Origin: Fen-671 sp035502515
GTDB lineage: Bacteria; Actinomycetota; Acidimicrobiia; Acidimicrobiales; Palsa-688
Direction of reading: 5' to 3'
Assembly (NCBI GenBank): GCA_035502515.1
Contig: DATJUH010000134.1
Span: 1 to 19,356, forward strand
Length of the DNA stretch: 19,356 nt
This document shows positions 6,345-14,812 of the stretch, piece after piece (positions within the stretch are counted from its first letter, which is position 1; each line of letters begins with the position of its first letter). The notes below the pieces were generated by a model that was not told the DNA's origin, ran no database searches, and saw nothing but the letters and a program-made list of their open reading frames with translations. The position numbers and the translations under genes were made by a program.

Positions 6345-8719
6345 GCGCTCGTATCCGACTCCGCTTCGGGCACTGATAGAAGCTCGTAGTCCGGGTTGAG
6401 CATCGCCAACCGGCCGCGCATGTCGCCGACCATACCCTCCGCCACTAATTGCGTGCCGGTACGGATGCCCGGGATCTCCCGTCGTCCCAAGAAGACCACC
6501 AGGATCTCCCCGCCGCTGGCGTCGGTCAGGGTGGCCTCGAGCGTGGGCACGTCCGCCCACGGCTGGATCCGGACTGAGTGCAGGCGCCCGGCAACCCTGG
6601 CGCGGTGGCGGAACCGCAGACCGGCGATCGGGGTGGCGCCGGGCACAGCAGTGAAGCGTTGCTGGCCACCTTTGGCCGAGGACGGCCGTCGGTTGCCGCC
6701 ATCGAAGGCTAAATCGGAAGACGCCAAAGCCCGCTGGCTTTCCGCCAGGTCCGCCACGTTGAACGGCACCAGGGTGGCATTGATATGGGGCACGTGCCCG
6801 AGCACACGGACCAGGCGGTCGGCGTTCTTTCCGTGCAGCAGCAGAGCCCAGCTGCGACGGTAGCTACGGGTCGGGATCAGCACGCTCACTTCCGTTTGCC
6901 CGTCACCGGCCGCCTTGGTGGCCATCTCGAGGGCGGCGCGGCCAAGGCGACGGTCCGCCACTTCGATCACTTCCAGGGGCAGCTTGGACAGGCCCAGGTC
7001 ACGCCAACGGCGCATTACGGCTTCCGCCCGCCGGTTGTCGACATTGAAGTGGACGGCGTAGAGCTCGTCAGGGTTCAAATTGCGGGCGTACTGAATGGCG
7101 CGCGCTGTGGCCAGGTCGATGCGGTCGACCAGCACTATGGCGGTGTGGCGGCGGAGCACCGGGGCTTCGCACGCTACTAAAGCGACGCCCTCGTCGAGGA
7201 TGGCGTCTTCCGCCCGGTACTGGGCGTTGGTCTTCACCAGTCCGTAGATCAGGATCGGTAGGGCCACGACGACGACCCAAGCCCCCCGGGTGAACTCCGT
7301 GATGGCGAAGATGAGCACGACCAACAGGCACACAGCTGCCGCACTGGCATTGATGGCGACATTGCGCTTCCATCCCGGTTCCCTGTGGGTCAAGTGGTGA
7401 CGGGTCATGCCCAAGCCGGCCATCGTGAAGCCCGTGAACACGCCTATGGCGTAAAGGGGGATCAACGAGGAAACTCGGGCCCGGGTCACGAGGAGAAGAG
7501 CGATGGACGCGACGGCCAGCACGATGATCCCGTTAGAGAACACCAGCCGGTGGCCACGCACGGTCAGAGGCCTCGGCAGGAACGAGTCTTCGGCCACGAA
7601 ACTGACCAGGAACGGGAACCCCGTAAAGCTGGTGTTGGCGGCCAGGATCAAGATGAGCGCGGTGGCTGCCTGTAGACAGCCGTAGAGGACCGCACCGGCG
7701 GCACCGTTCCCGTACACCAGCTTGCCTATTTCGGATACCACGGTGGGCGTCCCTGATCCGAAGGGCCGGGCGTGGGCCACGGCGGCCAGTACCGATACAC
7801 CCAGGAACATACACCCCAAAATGGTGCTCATTATCACCAAAGTTGTGCGCGCGTTGGCGGCCTGCGGTTTGCGGAAAACGCTCACGCCGTTCGAGATGGC
7901 CTCCGTCCCGGTCATGGCCGACCCGCCGTTGGCAAAGGCGCGCGCCACGTAAAAGAGCGAGACCCCGAGCAGGAGCCCGCCGCCCTCATGGCCGAAGGCG
8001 ATCTGGCCGGTTGCCGTGGGGACGTGGCCCAGGTCCCCGAAGGCGGCCCGGGCCAGCCCGGCAATTATGAGGATGGCCATGTTGGCGATGAAGAAATAAG
8101 TGGGGATGGCGAACAGCCGGCCCGCCTCCCGAAGGCCCCGCAGGTTCCCCCACGCAATGAGTACGACGAACGCCACCGACATGGGTACGGCGGCCCCATC
8201 GAGGCTGGGCACCGCCGAAATTATGGCGTCGGTGCCTGCCGCTACCGATACGGCCACGGTGATCGTATAGCTGATCAGCAGGGCTGCTCCGGCGATCTGA
8301 GCCACGTTCGGGCCGAAGTTGTCCCTGCTCACGACGTATGAGCCACCCGCTTTGGGGTATGACTTGACCACTTGCCGGTAGCAGGCCGTGACCACGGCCA
8401 GGACGGCCAGGATCACCAGGGTGATGGGCGTCACCAGCCCGAACGCCGCCAACCCGCCAACCGGTACCAATATGCGCAGGATTTGCTCTGTGGCGTACGC
8501 CGAGGAGGACATGACGTCCGACGAGAGCACCGCCAGCGCGGTTGGCTTCCCTAGCCGCTGAGTGGTCAGCTGCTCGCTGATGAGCGGGGGGCCCAGGAGC
8601 CGCCGTTTCAAGCGGTAGGCCGCAGACTCGGGCAGTTGAGGGCCAGGTGAAACGCGTACTGGACGGTCCCACCCGGGCAACGCCGATGGGCTCTCCTCGC
8701 GTTGCTCGCTCGTCTGCAC
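6341..8719 (-). CDS. APC-superfamily permease fused to USP-like and OB-fold-like domains
   Basis: This 792-residue protein has three parts. Residues about 55-500 hold some 12 transmembrane helices of the amino acid/polyamine/cation (APC) superfamily, with motifs such as AVLSSDVMSSSAYATEQIL (63-81) and YPKAGGSYVVSRDNFG (121-136). Residues about 512-655 form an alpha/beta region resembling a universal stress protein domain, common as a tail in these permeases. Residues about 695-783 look like an OB fold (VAGRLHSVRIQPW ... LEATLTDASG ... LNPDYEL). The transported substrate is unknown; amino acids or potassium are the usual candidates. The annotated start is GTG 8719, which lacks a nearby ribosome binding site. 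The stop overlaps the stop of the convergent DUF4118 gene (TTAG, 6341-6344). Confidence 0.83.
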   Translation of the reverse strand: MQTSEQREESPSALPGWDRPVRVSPGPQLPESAAYRLKRRLLGPPLISEQLTTQRLGKPTALAVLSSDVMSSSAYATEQILRILVPVGGLAAFGLVTPITLVILAVLAVVTACYRQVVKSYPKAGGSYVVSRDNFGPNVAQIAGAALLISYTITVAVSVAAGTDAIISAVPSLDGAAVPMSVAFVVLIAWGNLRGLREAGRLFAIPTYFFIANMAILIIAGLARAAFGDLGHVPTATGQIAFGHEGGGLLLGVSLFYVARAFANGGSAMTGTEAISNGVSVFRKPQAANARTTLVIMSTILGCMFLGVSVLAAVAHARPFGSGTPTVVSEIGKLVYGNGAAGAVLYGCLQAATALILILAANTSFTGFPFLVSFVAEDSFLPRPLTVRGHRLVFSNGIIVLAVASIALLLVTRARVSSLIPLYAIGVFTGFTMAGLGMTRHHLTHREPGWKRNVAINASAAAVCLLVVLIFAITEFTRGAWVVVVALPILIYGLVKTNAQYRAEDAILDEGVALVACEAPVLRRHTAIVLVDRIDLATARAIQYARNLNPDELYAVHFNVDNRRAEAVMRRWRDLGLSKLPLEVIEVADRRLGRAALEMATKAAGDGQTEVSVLIPTRSYRRSWALLLHGKNADRLVRVLGHVPHINATLVPFNVADLAESQRALASSDLAFDGGNRRPSSAKGGQQRFTAVPGATPIAGLRFRHRARVAGRLHSVRIQPWADVPTLEATLTDASGGEILVVFLGRREIPGIRTGTQLVAEGMVGDMRGRLAMLNPDYELLSVPEAESDTSA

Positions 8720-9133
8720 GTCCCGTGGCTCGCTAATCGCCGGCCCTCCTGTACATCAGCAATCAGAAGAACGCTAACCGGTCCATGCGCCTCCGGAGGA
8801 AACCAGGGGTGGAGGCGGTCTGGTAGGGCGGCGAGGCGGCAGTAATACTTCCGTGCCGCCGCATCCCCGAGCTACCGGCCGCCCTGCGTATGCGGCGCGA
8901 GCACGGTGTCCGTCGGTTCACGCTCGGGACGGCGCAGCAAGGCAAATACTGCCCGTCGCATCAGAAAGAACGCCGGCAACACCGACGAACACCTGGTGCT
9001 ATCAAGGGATTACGGCCGACGCCATGGTATATCTCCTCGTCTCGAAACGAGCCCGGCCGCTACGACTGCGGTGTATTCTTATGATTTGGTGTGCTCTGGA
9101 CGGCCCACTGGCCGTGGTTGCTGTGGGATTGGT

Positions 9134-9164
9134 GGCGCGCGCTACTTAGAGGGAGGAGCGCGCC
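9134..9164 (+). promoter_or_regulatory. Candidate anti-terminator hairpin in the DUF2252 leader
   Basis: GGCGCGC (9134-9140) can pair perfectly with GCGCGCC (9158-9164) around a 17-base loop. Its right arm shares five bases with the left arm of the terminator-like stem at 9160-9181, so the two structures cannot form together. That layout is typical of attenuators and riboswitch expression platforms. No known ligand-binding domain is recognised upstream, and short GC-rich stems arise by chance at this base composition. Confidence 0.3.
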
Positions 9165-9187
9165 GCCAGCGAGAGCGGCGCTTTGTT
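9160..9187 (+). terminator. Terminator-like hairpin 5' of the DUF2252 gene
   Basis: GCGCCGC (9160-9166) and GCGGCGC (9175-9181) form a perfect 7-bp GC stem with an 8-base loop (CAGCGAGA), followed by TTTGTT. It points toward the DUF2252 gene and lies about 60 bases before its start. It could be an intrinsic attenuator or the end of an unannotated transcript. The U-tract is short and interrupted, so efficiency is uncertain. Confidence 0.4.
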
Positions 9188-9230
9188 AATCGGCCGCCGA
9201 GTTTACGAGCCCGCTTGGATTGATTTCACG

Positions 9231-9237
9231 GGAGGAG
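9231..9237 (+). promoter_or_regulatory. Shine-Dalgarno sequence fixing the DUF2252 start
   Basis: GGAGGAG lies 6 bases before GTG 9244. The frame is open further upstream to TTG 9220, but that codon precedes this site, so GTG 9244 is the better start. Confidence 0.75.
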
Positions 9238-9243
9238 AAACAA

Positions 9244-10788
9244 GTGGCAACTACGGTACCGACCAAGAACGTGGGACGACCGCGAGGGACCACGGACGGT
9301 AAAGCGGCGCACGTCAACAAGGCCACCTCTAAGGCGTTCACGCCCCAGGTGAGCGAGGTCGGTGGCATGAAGGTCGACCGTTCACTGGAGAAACGAGTCG
9401 ACCACATAAGTTCCGCGGAGGCCGGGCGTCAGGGCAAGACGGCCCGGGTGGCTGTGCCGCGCACGCTTCACGCCTCCTGGGCGGCGCCGGCCGGGCGCCG
9501 AAGCCCCGTCGACATCATCGCCGAGCAGGCCACTACCAGGGAGCCGGACCTGGTGCCCATCCGTCACGGGCGGATGATGGTCTCGCCGTTCACGTTCTAC
9601 CGAGGGGCGGCGGCGATCATGGCCGCCGACCTGGCCGCCACGCCTTCTTCGGGCTTCAGGGTGCAGTGCTGCGGGGATGCCCACCTGCTCAACTTCGGCG
9701 GCTTCACTTCGCCTGAACGCTCGATGCTGTTCGACGTGAACGACTTCGACGAGACCTTGCCGGGGCCGTGGGAATGGGACGTGAAACGTCTCGCCGCCAG
9801 TATCGAGGTGGCCGGCCGGGACGGCCAGTTGAAAGCGCCCGACCGCCGCAACGCGGTCGAGGCGACCGTCCGCCAATACCGCGAGGCGATGCGCGAGTTC
9901 GCCGCCCTTACGGAGCTGGGAGTGTGGTATGCCCATCTGGACGGTGAGTCCCTGGTGGCCCTGGTGCGGGCCGAGGTGGGGACGAAAGAGGCGCCAAACC
10001 TGGAGGCCACCCTGGCCAAGGCGCGTTCGAAAGACAGCATGAAGGCGTTCACCAAGCTCACCCGGCTCCTGGACGGGCAGCCGATAATCTCCGCCGACCC
10101 ACCCCTTATCGTGCCGCTCCGGGACCTGATCGAGCCGGAGGTGCTCCCCAGGTTCCAGGACGAGTTGCACAAGCTGTTCCGGGCCTACCGGCGCACGCTC
10201 CAGCCCGACCGGCGTCACTTGCTCGAGCAGTACCGGATCGTGGACATGGCGAGGAAGGTGGTGGGGGTAGGCAGCGTCGGGACTCGCTGCTTCGTCCTGC
10301 TGTTGATGGGCCGGCGTGATGCTGACCCGATATTCCTCCAGGTCAAAGAGGCCCAAGACTCGGTGCTCGCCCCCTTCTGTGGCAAGAGCAAGATATCCAA
10401 CCAGGGCCAGCGGGTGGTCGAAGGCCAGCGCCTCATGCAGGCTGCCAGTGACATAACGCTGGGCTGGCTGCGCACCGTAGGGCTCGACGGCCGCCAACGC
10501 GACTTCTACATTCGCCAACTGTGGGACGGCAAGGTTGGGGTCGAGCCGTCCACCCTGACCCCGGCCACCCTGGCCGTCTATGGCCGCATCTGTGGCTGGA
10601 CGCTGGCACGGGCCCACGCCCGCTCGGGCGACCGGATAGCCATATCCTCCTACCTGGGGGCCAGCCCGACTTTCGACACGGCGATGTGCAATTTCGCCGT
10701 TGCCTACGCCGACCAGAACGAACGTGACTACGACGTATTCCTGAAGGCAGTAAAAAGCGGCGTCCTGCAGGCCGAGACCGGCGTTTGA
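9244..10788 (+). CDS. DUF2252 family protein
   Basis: From GTG 9244 this is a 514-residue soluble protein. The first 50 or so residues are Thr/Lys-rich and probably disordered. The conserved DUF2252 core follows: SPFTFYRGAAAIMAADLA (about 114-131), CCGDAHLLNFGGF (about 142-154), FDVNDFDET (about 163-171) and WEWDVKRLAAS (about 176-186). The biochemical function of the family is not established. The pair GDAHLLN and NDFDE recalls the catalytic-loop and metal-binding motifs (GDxHxxN ... DFD) of aminoglycoside-phosphotransferase-like kinases, so a small-molecule or protein kinase-like fold is possible, but that is inference. It is probably a single-gene unit, with an exported-protein gene about 360 bp downstream on the same strand. 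Confidence 0.84.
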   Translation: MATTVPTKNVGRPRGTTDGKAAHVNKATSKAFTPQVSEVGGMKVDRSLEKRVDHISSAEAGRQGKTARVAVPRTLHASWAAPAGRRSPVDIIAEQATTREPDLVPIRHGRMMVSPFTFYRGAAAIMAADLAATPSSGFRVQCCGDAHLLNFGGFTSPERSMLFDVNDFDETLPGPWEWDVKRLAASIEVAGRDGQLKAPDRRNAVEATVRQYREAMREFAALTELGVWYAHLDGESLVALVRAEVGTKEAPNLEATLAKARSKDSMKAFTKLTRLLDGQPIISADPPLIVPLRDLIEPEVLPRFQDELHKLFRAYRRTLQPDRRHLLEQYRIVDMARKVVGVGSVGTRCFVLLLMGRRDADPIFLQVKEAQDSVLAPFCGKSKISNQGQRVVEGQRLMQAASDITLGWLRTVGLDGRQRDFYIRQLWDGKVGVEPSTLTPATLAVYGRICGWTLARAHARSGDRIAISSYLGASPTFDTAMCNFAVAYADQNERDYDVFLKAVKSGVLQAETGV

Positions 10789-11149
10789 GGATTACCTGAA
10801 AAATCCAGCCGCGTCTTCACTCCATCGCACCCGGAAAACAGGTCTGCCCGGGCGGGGGCCGCCGAGCGCACCCGACCGATGGGACGGCCGAGTGACCACC
10901 GTCACCGGGCCCCGGGGCGCAACTAGGGGTTTTCCGTAGGGCGGCCAGGGCACAAAAAGGGGACATTTAGAAGCGTGGGTACCGTGACCACAGCGGAGTG
11001 GTGCCCTCGAGCGAGGCAATACAACAGGTAGGCCAGCCAGGGCGGTCCGGTGCCCGCATTACCGCGAGCAACGCCCCCTTGCCGGACGGCAGCACGGCGG
11101 GCCGAGCCTGGAATGCCACAAAACCCCAACTGCTGAAAGGAAAACGAAA
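10789..11149 (+). other. Intergenic region upstream of the exported-protein gene
   Basis: About 360 bp with no accepted gene. Right after the DUF2252 stop a weak stem (GGATT/AATCC, 10789-10806) is possible. A short palindrome, GTGAC-CACC-GTCAC (10892-10905), could be a hairpin or a binding site. The region is long for a simple promoter and may contain a structured leader, but I recognise no known riboswitch. AAAGGA at 11136-11141 is the ribosome binding site of the next gene. Confidence 0.4.
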
Positions 11150-11830
11150 ATGTTCAACTTCGGGAGCCACGACCGTAAGAACGAGAGCGCCGGCTTCGAC
11201 GCCGGCCTCACCCAGGAGACGTATGTCACGCCACGCCAGCCGTGGTGGCGGCGGGGCGGAGCGCTGACGCGGGTGGCGGTGGCCGCAACAGGTGCTGGTG
11301 CAGTGCTGGCCGCCCTCGCCGTCCCCGCCTCTGCCATGGGCAGCCCGAACCCGTACGATAACGCCCAGGTCGGCCTCAACTACGCCGTTTACCAGCCCAA
11401 GACCATCCTCGGGCTCCCCATGAGCAGCTTCAAACTGCTCTCGTGCGGCACCGGCAAAGACGAGTCCGTCTATGCCACTTATGGCAAGGCTTACACGCCC
11501 GAATCGAACTTGGGCAAGCTGCCAGGCTTCTCCGTCGCCGAGGGTTACCCCGCAGTTTGCAACAACCCCGGCACGTCCTGGCAGGTTGGCGTCTGGAACG
11601 TGGGGATCCCCAACGGCCACGTCAAGGTCCGGGTGTCGGTCTATTGCAGCCCGGCGGAGCTGAAATACTGCACCACTGCCGCCGGCGTCAAGAGCGGCTA
11701 CGTCCTCCAGTGGGCCCAGCCGTACCAGTTCGGCACCAGCCCGAGAAAACAAACTCAAATGTTCATCGACACATCCCGCCTTACCCTGCCGCAGGCCCTT
11801 CACGTCGTAGCCGGCATCAGGGCCCTGTAA
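11150..11830 (+). CDS. Exported protein of unknown function with four cysteines
   Basis: I do not recognise this 226-residue protein. A 34-residue polar N-terminus rich in charged residues is followed by WWRRGG and a hydrophobic segment (about 41-60) ending in VPASA, a good signal peptidase I site after residue 62, so it is likely secreted or anchored outside the membrane. The mature part of about 164 residues is rich in Tyr, Gly, Pro and Lys and has four cysteines (99, 137, 166, 174), enough for two disulfides. Repeated aromatic/Gly stretches such as YAVYQP and YATYGK suggest a beta-rich fold. The start is supported by AAAGGA 8 bases before ATG 11150. It stands alone, converging with the LuxR-type regulator, with a hairpin between them. 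Confidence 0.72.
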   Translation: MFNFGSHDRKNESAGFDAGLTQETYVTPRQPWWRRGGALTRVAVAATGAGAVLAALAVPASAMGSPNPYDNAQVGLNYAVYQPKTILGLPMSSFKLLSCGTGKDESVYATYGKAYTPESNLGKLPGFSVAEGYPAVCNNPGTSWQVGVWNVGIPNGHVKVRVSVYCSPAELKYCTTAAGVKSGYVLQWAQPYQFGTSPRKQTQMFIDTSRLTLPQALHVVAGIRAL

Positions 11831-11895
11831 GGACCGCCCCCCTCGCCCCCGCCGGTCGGTACGGCGAAAACCCGTGACCCTACAAGACGTCTGTG

Positions 11896-11925
11896 CCGGG
11901 AAACCCAGGAGCATGCGTTTCCCGG
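11896..11925. terminator. Hairpin between convergent genes
   Basis: CCGGGAAAC (11896-11904) and GTTTCCCGG (11917-11925) form a perfect 9-bp stem with a 12-base loop, 66 bp after the exported-protein stop and 66 bp after the end of the convergent regulator gene. The position suits a bidirectional terminator. The T-rich tract is weak on both strands (GTTTGT farther downstream on the plus strand). Confidence 0.5.
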
Positions 11926-11990
11926 TGCCGGCGCGTTTGTCTGACGCCCTCGGCTGGCGATAGGTGGAGTGCGGCTAAGGCTAACCGGGC

Positions 11991-14711
11991 TCACTGGGCC
12001 GCGAAAACTCCCCGCAACTCGCGCCTCGAACTGATCCCGAGCTTGGCGAACACGTTACGCAGGTGGTACTCGACCGTGTGCACGCTCACATAGAGCTGTC
12101 CGGCTATCTCGCGGTTGCTGAGGCCCTTGGCCACCAGGGAGGCCACATCTCCTTCGCGGTCGGTCAGGTCCAAGGGCGACCGCCGGGCGGCGGTGGGTGC
12201 ACCGATCCCACTTTGGGCCAGGGCCTCTTCGACCCGCTGGACGTAAGGCGCCGCCCCGACGGACACGAGGAGGTCGTACGCCTCCCGAAACTGGTCCACC
12301 GCCTCGCGTCGCTCTCCCCGGGCTTGGAGCAAACAGCCGAAGCCGTAGTGGATCATCGCATGGTCCACCAGCGGGACATCAGGGCCGATTAGCTCGATGG
12401 ATTGGCGGTACTGGGCCACGGCCTGTTCCGGTCTCGCTTCGGTGGCGCTCAGGTACGCCTGCAACGCCATGATCCGAGCCGAGAGGTTGAGGCCCCGTTC
12501 CGCGGCCGCTTGGCGGAAGCGCGACAGCTGGACGCGGGCCACCTCGACCTGGCCGAGGTCCAGCAGAGCGGCTATGAACTGTGGCGTCCACACGAGCGAA
12601 CTGATCTTGGACCAGCCGTAGTCCTCGCTGTCGGCCTGGGTCCGGAGCGCCTCGACGACTTTCTCCGGCTCGTTCCTGACCCGGGCCAGGGCGGCCTTGG
12701 CCAGCATGGCCGTCCCCAGGGCCTCGGGCGTGCCGAGTTCCCTGGCCGCGGTTTGAGCGGCGGCGAGCTGTGCTTCGGCTTCCGCCCACTGGCCCCTCGA
12801 TGCCAACAGCCGCGACAGCGTGGCGTGGACCTGGGCTTCGACCCATGTACGGCGCTCGTCTGACAGCAGCGACAGCGCCACTCGGCCATGGACCAGCGCC
12901 TCGTCCCATTCGCCGGCGTCGGCCAGGAGCTGCGAGAGGTGAAGGTGAGCGCGGGGCAGTTGCGTCGTGGCCACGTGACGGGCCAACCGCACGGCGGCTC
13001 GCAAGTCGGTTATCCCGGGCCCCAGGTTGCCGGCGTAGCGGTGCAGCGTGCCTCTGGTGATGACCAGGTCGACGTCCGCCGCCTCGGCCCGCTCGGGATC
13101 GGCGGGCAGCCGGCCGGCCAGACGCCCGAGCCCGGCCGGGGCGCCGAACAACATGGCCGTCCCGTACGCCGCTGACATCGTGGCCGTCCGTTCCACGCTC
13201 GGCTCGACCTGCTCGTAGGCGAGGACGGCGGAAGCCGCGTCCACGGCTTCGTGGGCCCTCACCTGCGCGACGTAAACCACTGAGAGCTGCGCCAACGCGT
13301 CGGCCGCGGTGGCCGTTTCTGCCCGGTGACCGGGCCCGAGCGGCCTGTTGCCCCCCAACCCGGCCGCGTCGGCCAGAAGTTTTTCAGCCAGGCGGGGCTC
13401 TCCTTGGTCCCACGCCATCATCCCGAGCACCAGGCTGCGGTCGGGCCCCGGGGGGCACTCCTCGAGCCGGGGCCGGAGGGCACTGACTTGAGCGGTCTGG
13501 CCGGCCGCCAGGAGCAGCCGGGCGGCGCGCAGTAGCCTTGCCTCTGCCTGGTGCGGCTCCGAGCTCAGCTGTGACGCGGACAACAGGTGCGCAGCCGCAG
13601 TACCGAAATGGTGGGCGCGGGCCTCGTACGCCGCCATCGCCTCGACCTCGTTGGCCAATGCGTCGTCGGCTGTATCGGCGGCCGCCACCCTGTGCGCCAG
13701 AGCCTGGCCACCCGTCACTTCCGCCGCAGCACGGTGCAACTCCTGGCGCCGGCTGGGGGCCAAGTCGCTATAGACGGCAGCCCGGTAAATCGGGTGCGAG
13801 AAGTCCAGGAGGCCTTGGCCGTTGCCCGCCTGCCAGGTCACAAAACCAGTGGAAACCAGGCTGTCCAGAGCCCGGGAGGGCTCGGTGACCCCGCCCACCC
13901 GGGCCACGACCTGGAGAGGGGCGCCGTGGTTGAGCACGGCGAGGGCGGCGGCCAGGCTGCGGGCACCTTGGGGAAGCTCAGCCAGGCGGGCAACGGTGGC
14001 CGAGGCCAACGAACGGGGCACAGGCAGGCTCCCGTCGGACCTGGCCAGCTGCGCGGGCGAGAACTCGCTAAGGAGGGTGCGGGTATACAAAGGATGGCCC
14101 CCGGTGTGCCGGTACAGCCGCTCCGCGGCGGCGGGTGAGAGGCCAACCCCGCTGTTTCGGGCCATTTCGGAGACCTCTGCGAGCGAGAGCCGTGTCATAG
14201 GGATGACCAGGCAACGGCTCGGGTCGAGGCGGAGCCGCCCCCAGCCATCGTCCGGGGCTGGTTCGGGACGGCTGGTAACAACCATCAATACCCTGTCGTG
14301 GCTGAGCCGGCGGGCTGCCACTAACAGAGCGCCGCGCGACTCCGGGTCGGCCCAGTGGAGGTCCTCGACGGCTACTACGACCGGTCCTGATAACTGCAGC
14401 CGGCCCAAGTACTCGAGCAACTCGAGGCCGGCGGGAAAGACAGCGGTGGCCTGCCGCACCCCCAACTGCTCGAGAAGGTTGAACGAGATATCGGAAGCGA
14501 ACTCGTCCGCCTCGGCGGTCACAACGGGGAACCCCTGCGGCAAGCTACCCAGGGCGTGGCGTAGCAAGGACGTCTTTCCAGAACCCGCATCGCCTTCGAT
14601 CCAGACCACCACAGGCCGGTAATCGGCCGCCGCCTTGGCCGCAGCCGAGAGGGCCGCGAGTTCAGCCCGACGACCGACGAGGCCCGTGGGCCCTGGCGGC
14701 GCAACTTGCAC
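11991..14711 (-). CDS. Large ATP-binding LuxR-family (LAL) transcriptional regulator
   Basis: This 906-residue cytoplasmic regulator has the LAL/MalT-like architecture. An N-terminal AAA-type ATPase starts with the GLVGRRAEL entry motif (10-18), followed by Walker A GDAGSGKTS (40-48), Walker B VVVAVED (111-117) and TSRPE (146-150). The middle, about 350-840, is helical and Ala/Leu-rich, consistent with TPR-like repeats that sense a ligand or partner. The last 60 residues form a LuxR helix-turn-helix (LTDREGDVASLVAKGLSNRE ... VEYHLRNVFAKLGISSR). Such proteins are ATP-dependent activators, often of sugar or secondary-metabolite genes; the target here is unknown. The GTG start follows GGAGG (14721-14725) by 9 bases, and TAAAAT (14768-14773, minus strand) could be a -10 box. 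It follows the redox operon on the same strand with a gap of about 100 bp. Confidence 0.88.
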   Translation of the reverse strand: MQVAPPGPTGLVGRRAELAALSAAAKAAADYRPVVVWIEGDAGSGKTSLLRHALGSLPQGFPVVTAEADEFASDISFNLLEQLGVRQATAVFPAGLELLEYLGRLQLSGPVVVAVEDLHWADPESRGALLVAARRLSHDRVLMVVTSRPEPAPDDGWGRLRLDPSRCLVIPMTRLSLAEVSEMARNSGVGLSPAAAERLYRHTGGHPLYTRTLLSEFSPAQLARSDGSLPVPRSLASATVARLAELPQGARSLAAALAVLNHGAPLQVVARVGGVTEPSRALDSLVSTGFVTWQAGNGQGLLDFSHPIYRAAVYSDLAPSRRQELHRAAAEVTGGQALAHRVAAADTADDALANEVEAMAAYEARAHHFGTAAAHLLSASQLSSEPHQAEARLLRAARLLLAAGQTAQVSALRPRLEECPPGPDRSLVLGMMAWDQGEPRLAEKLLADAAGLGGNRPLGPGHRAETATAADALAQLSVVYVAQVRAHEAVDAASAVLAYEQVEPSVERTATMSAAYGTAMLFGAPAGLGRLAGRLPADPERAEAADVDLVITRGTLHRYAGNLGPGITDLRAAVRLARHVATTQLPRAHLHLSQLLADAGEWDEALVHGRVALSLLSDERRTWVEAQVHATLSRLLASRGQWAEAEAQLAAAQTAARELGTPEALGTAMLAKAALARVRNEPEKVVEALRTQADSEDYGWSKISSLVWTPQFIAALLDLGQVEVARVQLSRFRQAAAERGLNLSARIMALQAYLSATEARPEQAVAQYRQSIELIGPDVPLVDHAMIHYGFGCLLQARGERREAVDQFREAYDLLVSVGAAPYVQRVEEALAQSGIGAPTAARRSPLDLTDREGDVASLVAKGLSNREIAGQLYVSVHTVEYHLRNVFAKLGISSRRELRGVFAAQ

Positions 14712-14812
14712 TTGAGGCGGCCTCCAACGTGGCGCAGGAGGGGGGCGGCATAACCTCCCGCACCTCTATTTTAGTTGAGGCACCTGTTTCGCGACCTTGT
14801 GCCGTCGACCAC

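Larger units (their letters stand above)
8720..9243. other. Divergent intergenic region upstream of the DUF2252 gene
   Basis: About 520 bp separate the divergent permease and DUF2252 genes. An open frame of 98 codons (8853-9149) has no ribosome binding site and an atypical composition, so it was not called. A TATGAT at 9080-9085 resembles a -10 box but has no good -35 partner. The 3' part holds two competing hairpins (described separately) and the Shine-Dalgarno of the DUF2252 gene. Nothing else was recognised. Confidence 0.5.

Noticed and set aside
8853..9149. A 98-codon frame between the APC permease and DUF2252 genes
   Set aside because: It has no ribosome binding site, no homology that I recognise, and overlaps the competing hairpins. 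The hydrophobic C-terminus alone is not enough to call a gene.
9382..10617. A 411-codon open frame antisense to the DUF2252 gene
   Set aside because: It lies opposite a well-conserved gene, has no ribosome binding site or recognisable motif, and its length is expected from GC-rich codon bias.
10892..10905. GTGAC-CACC-GTCAC palindrome as a transcription factor site
   Set aside because: The arms are only 5 bp, it occurs once, and no adjacent regulator is known to bind such a site.
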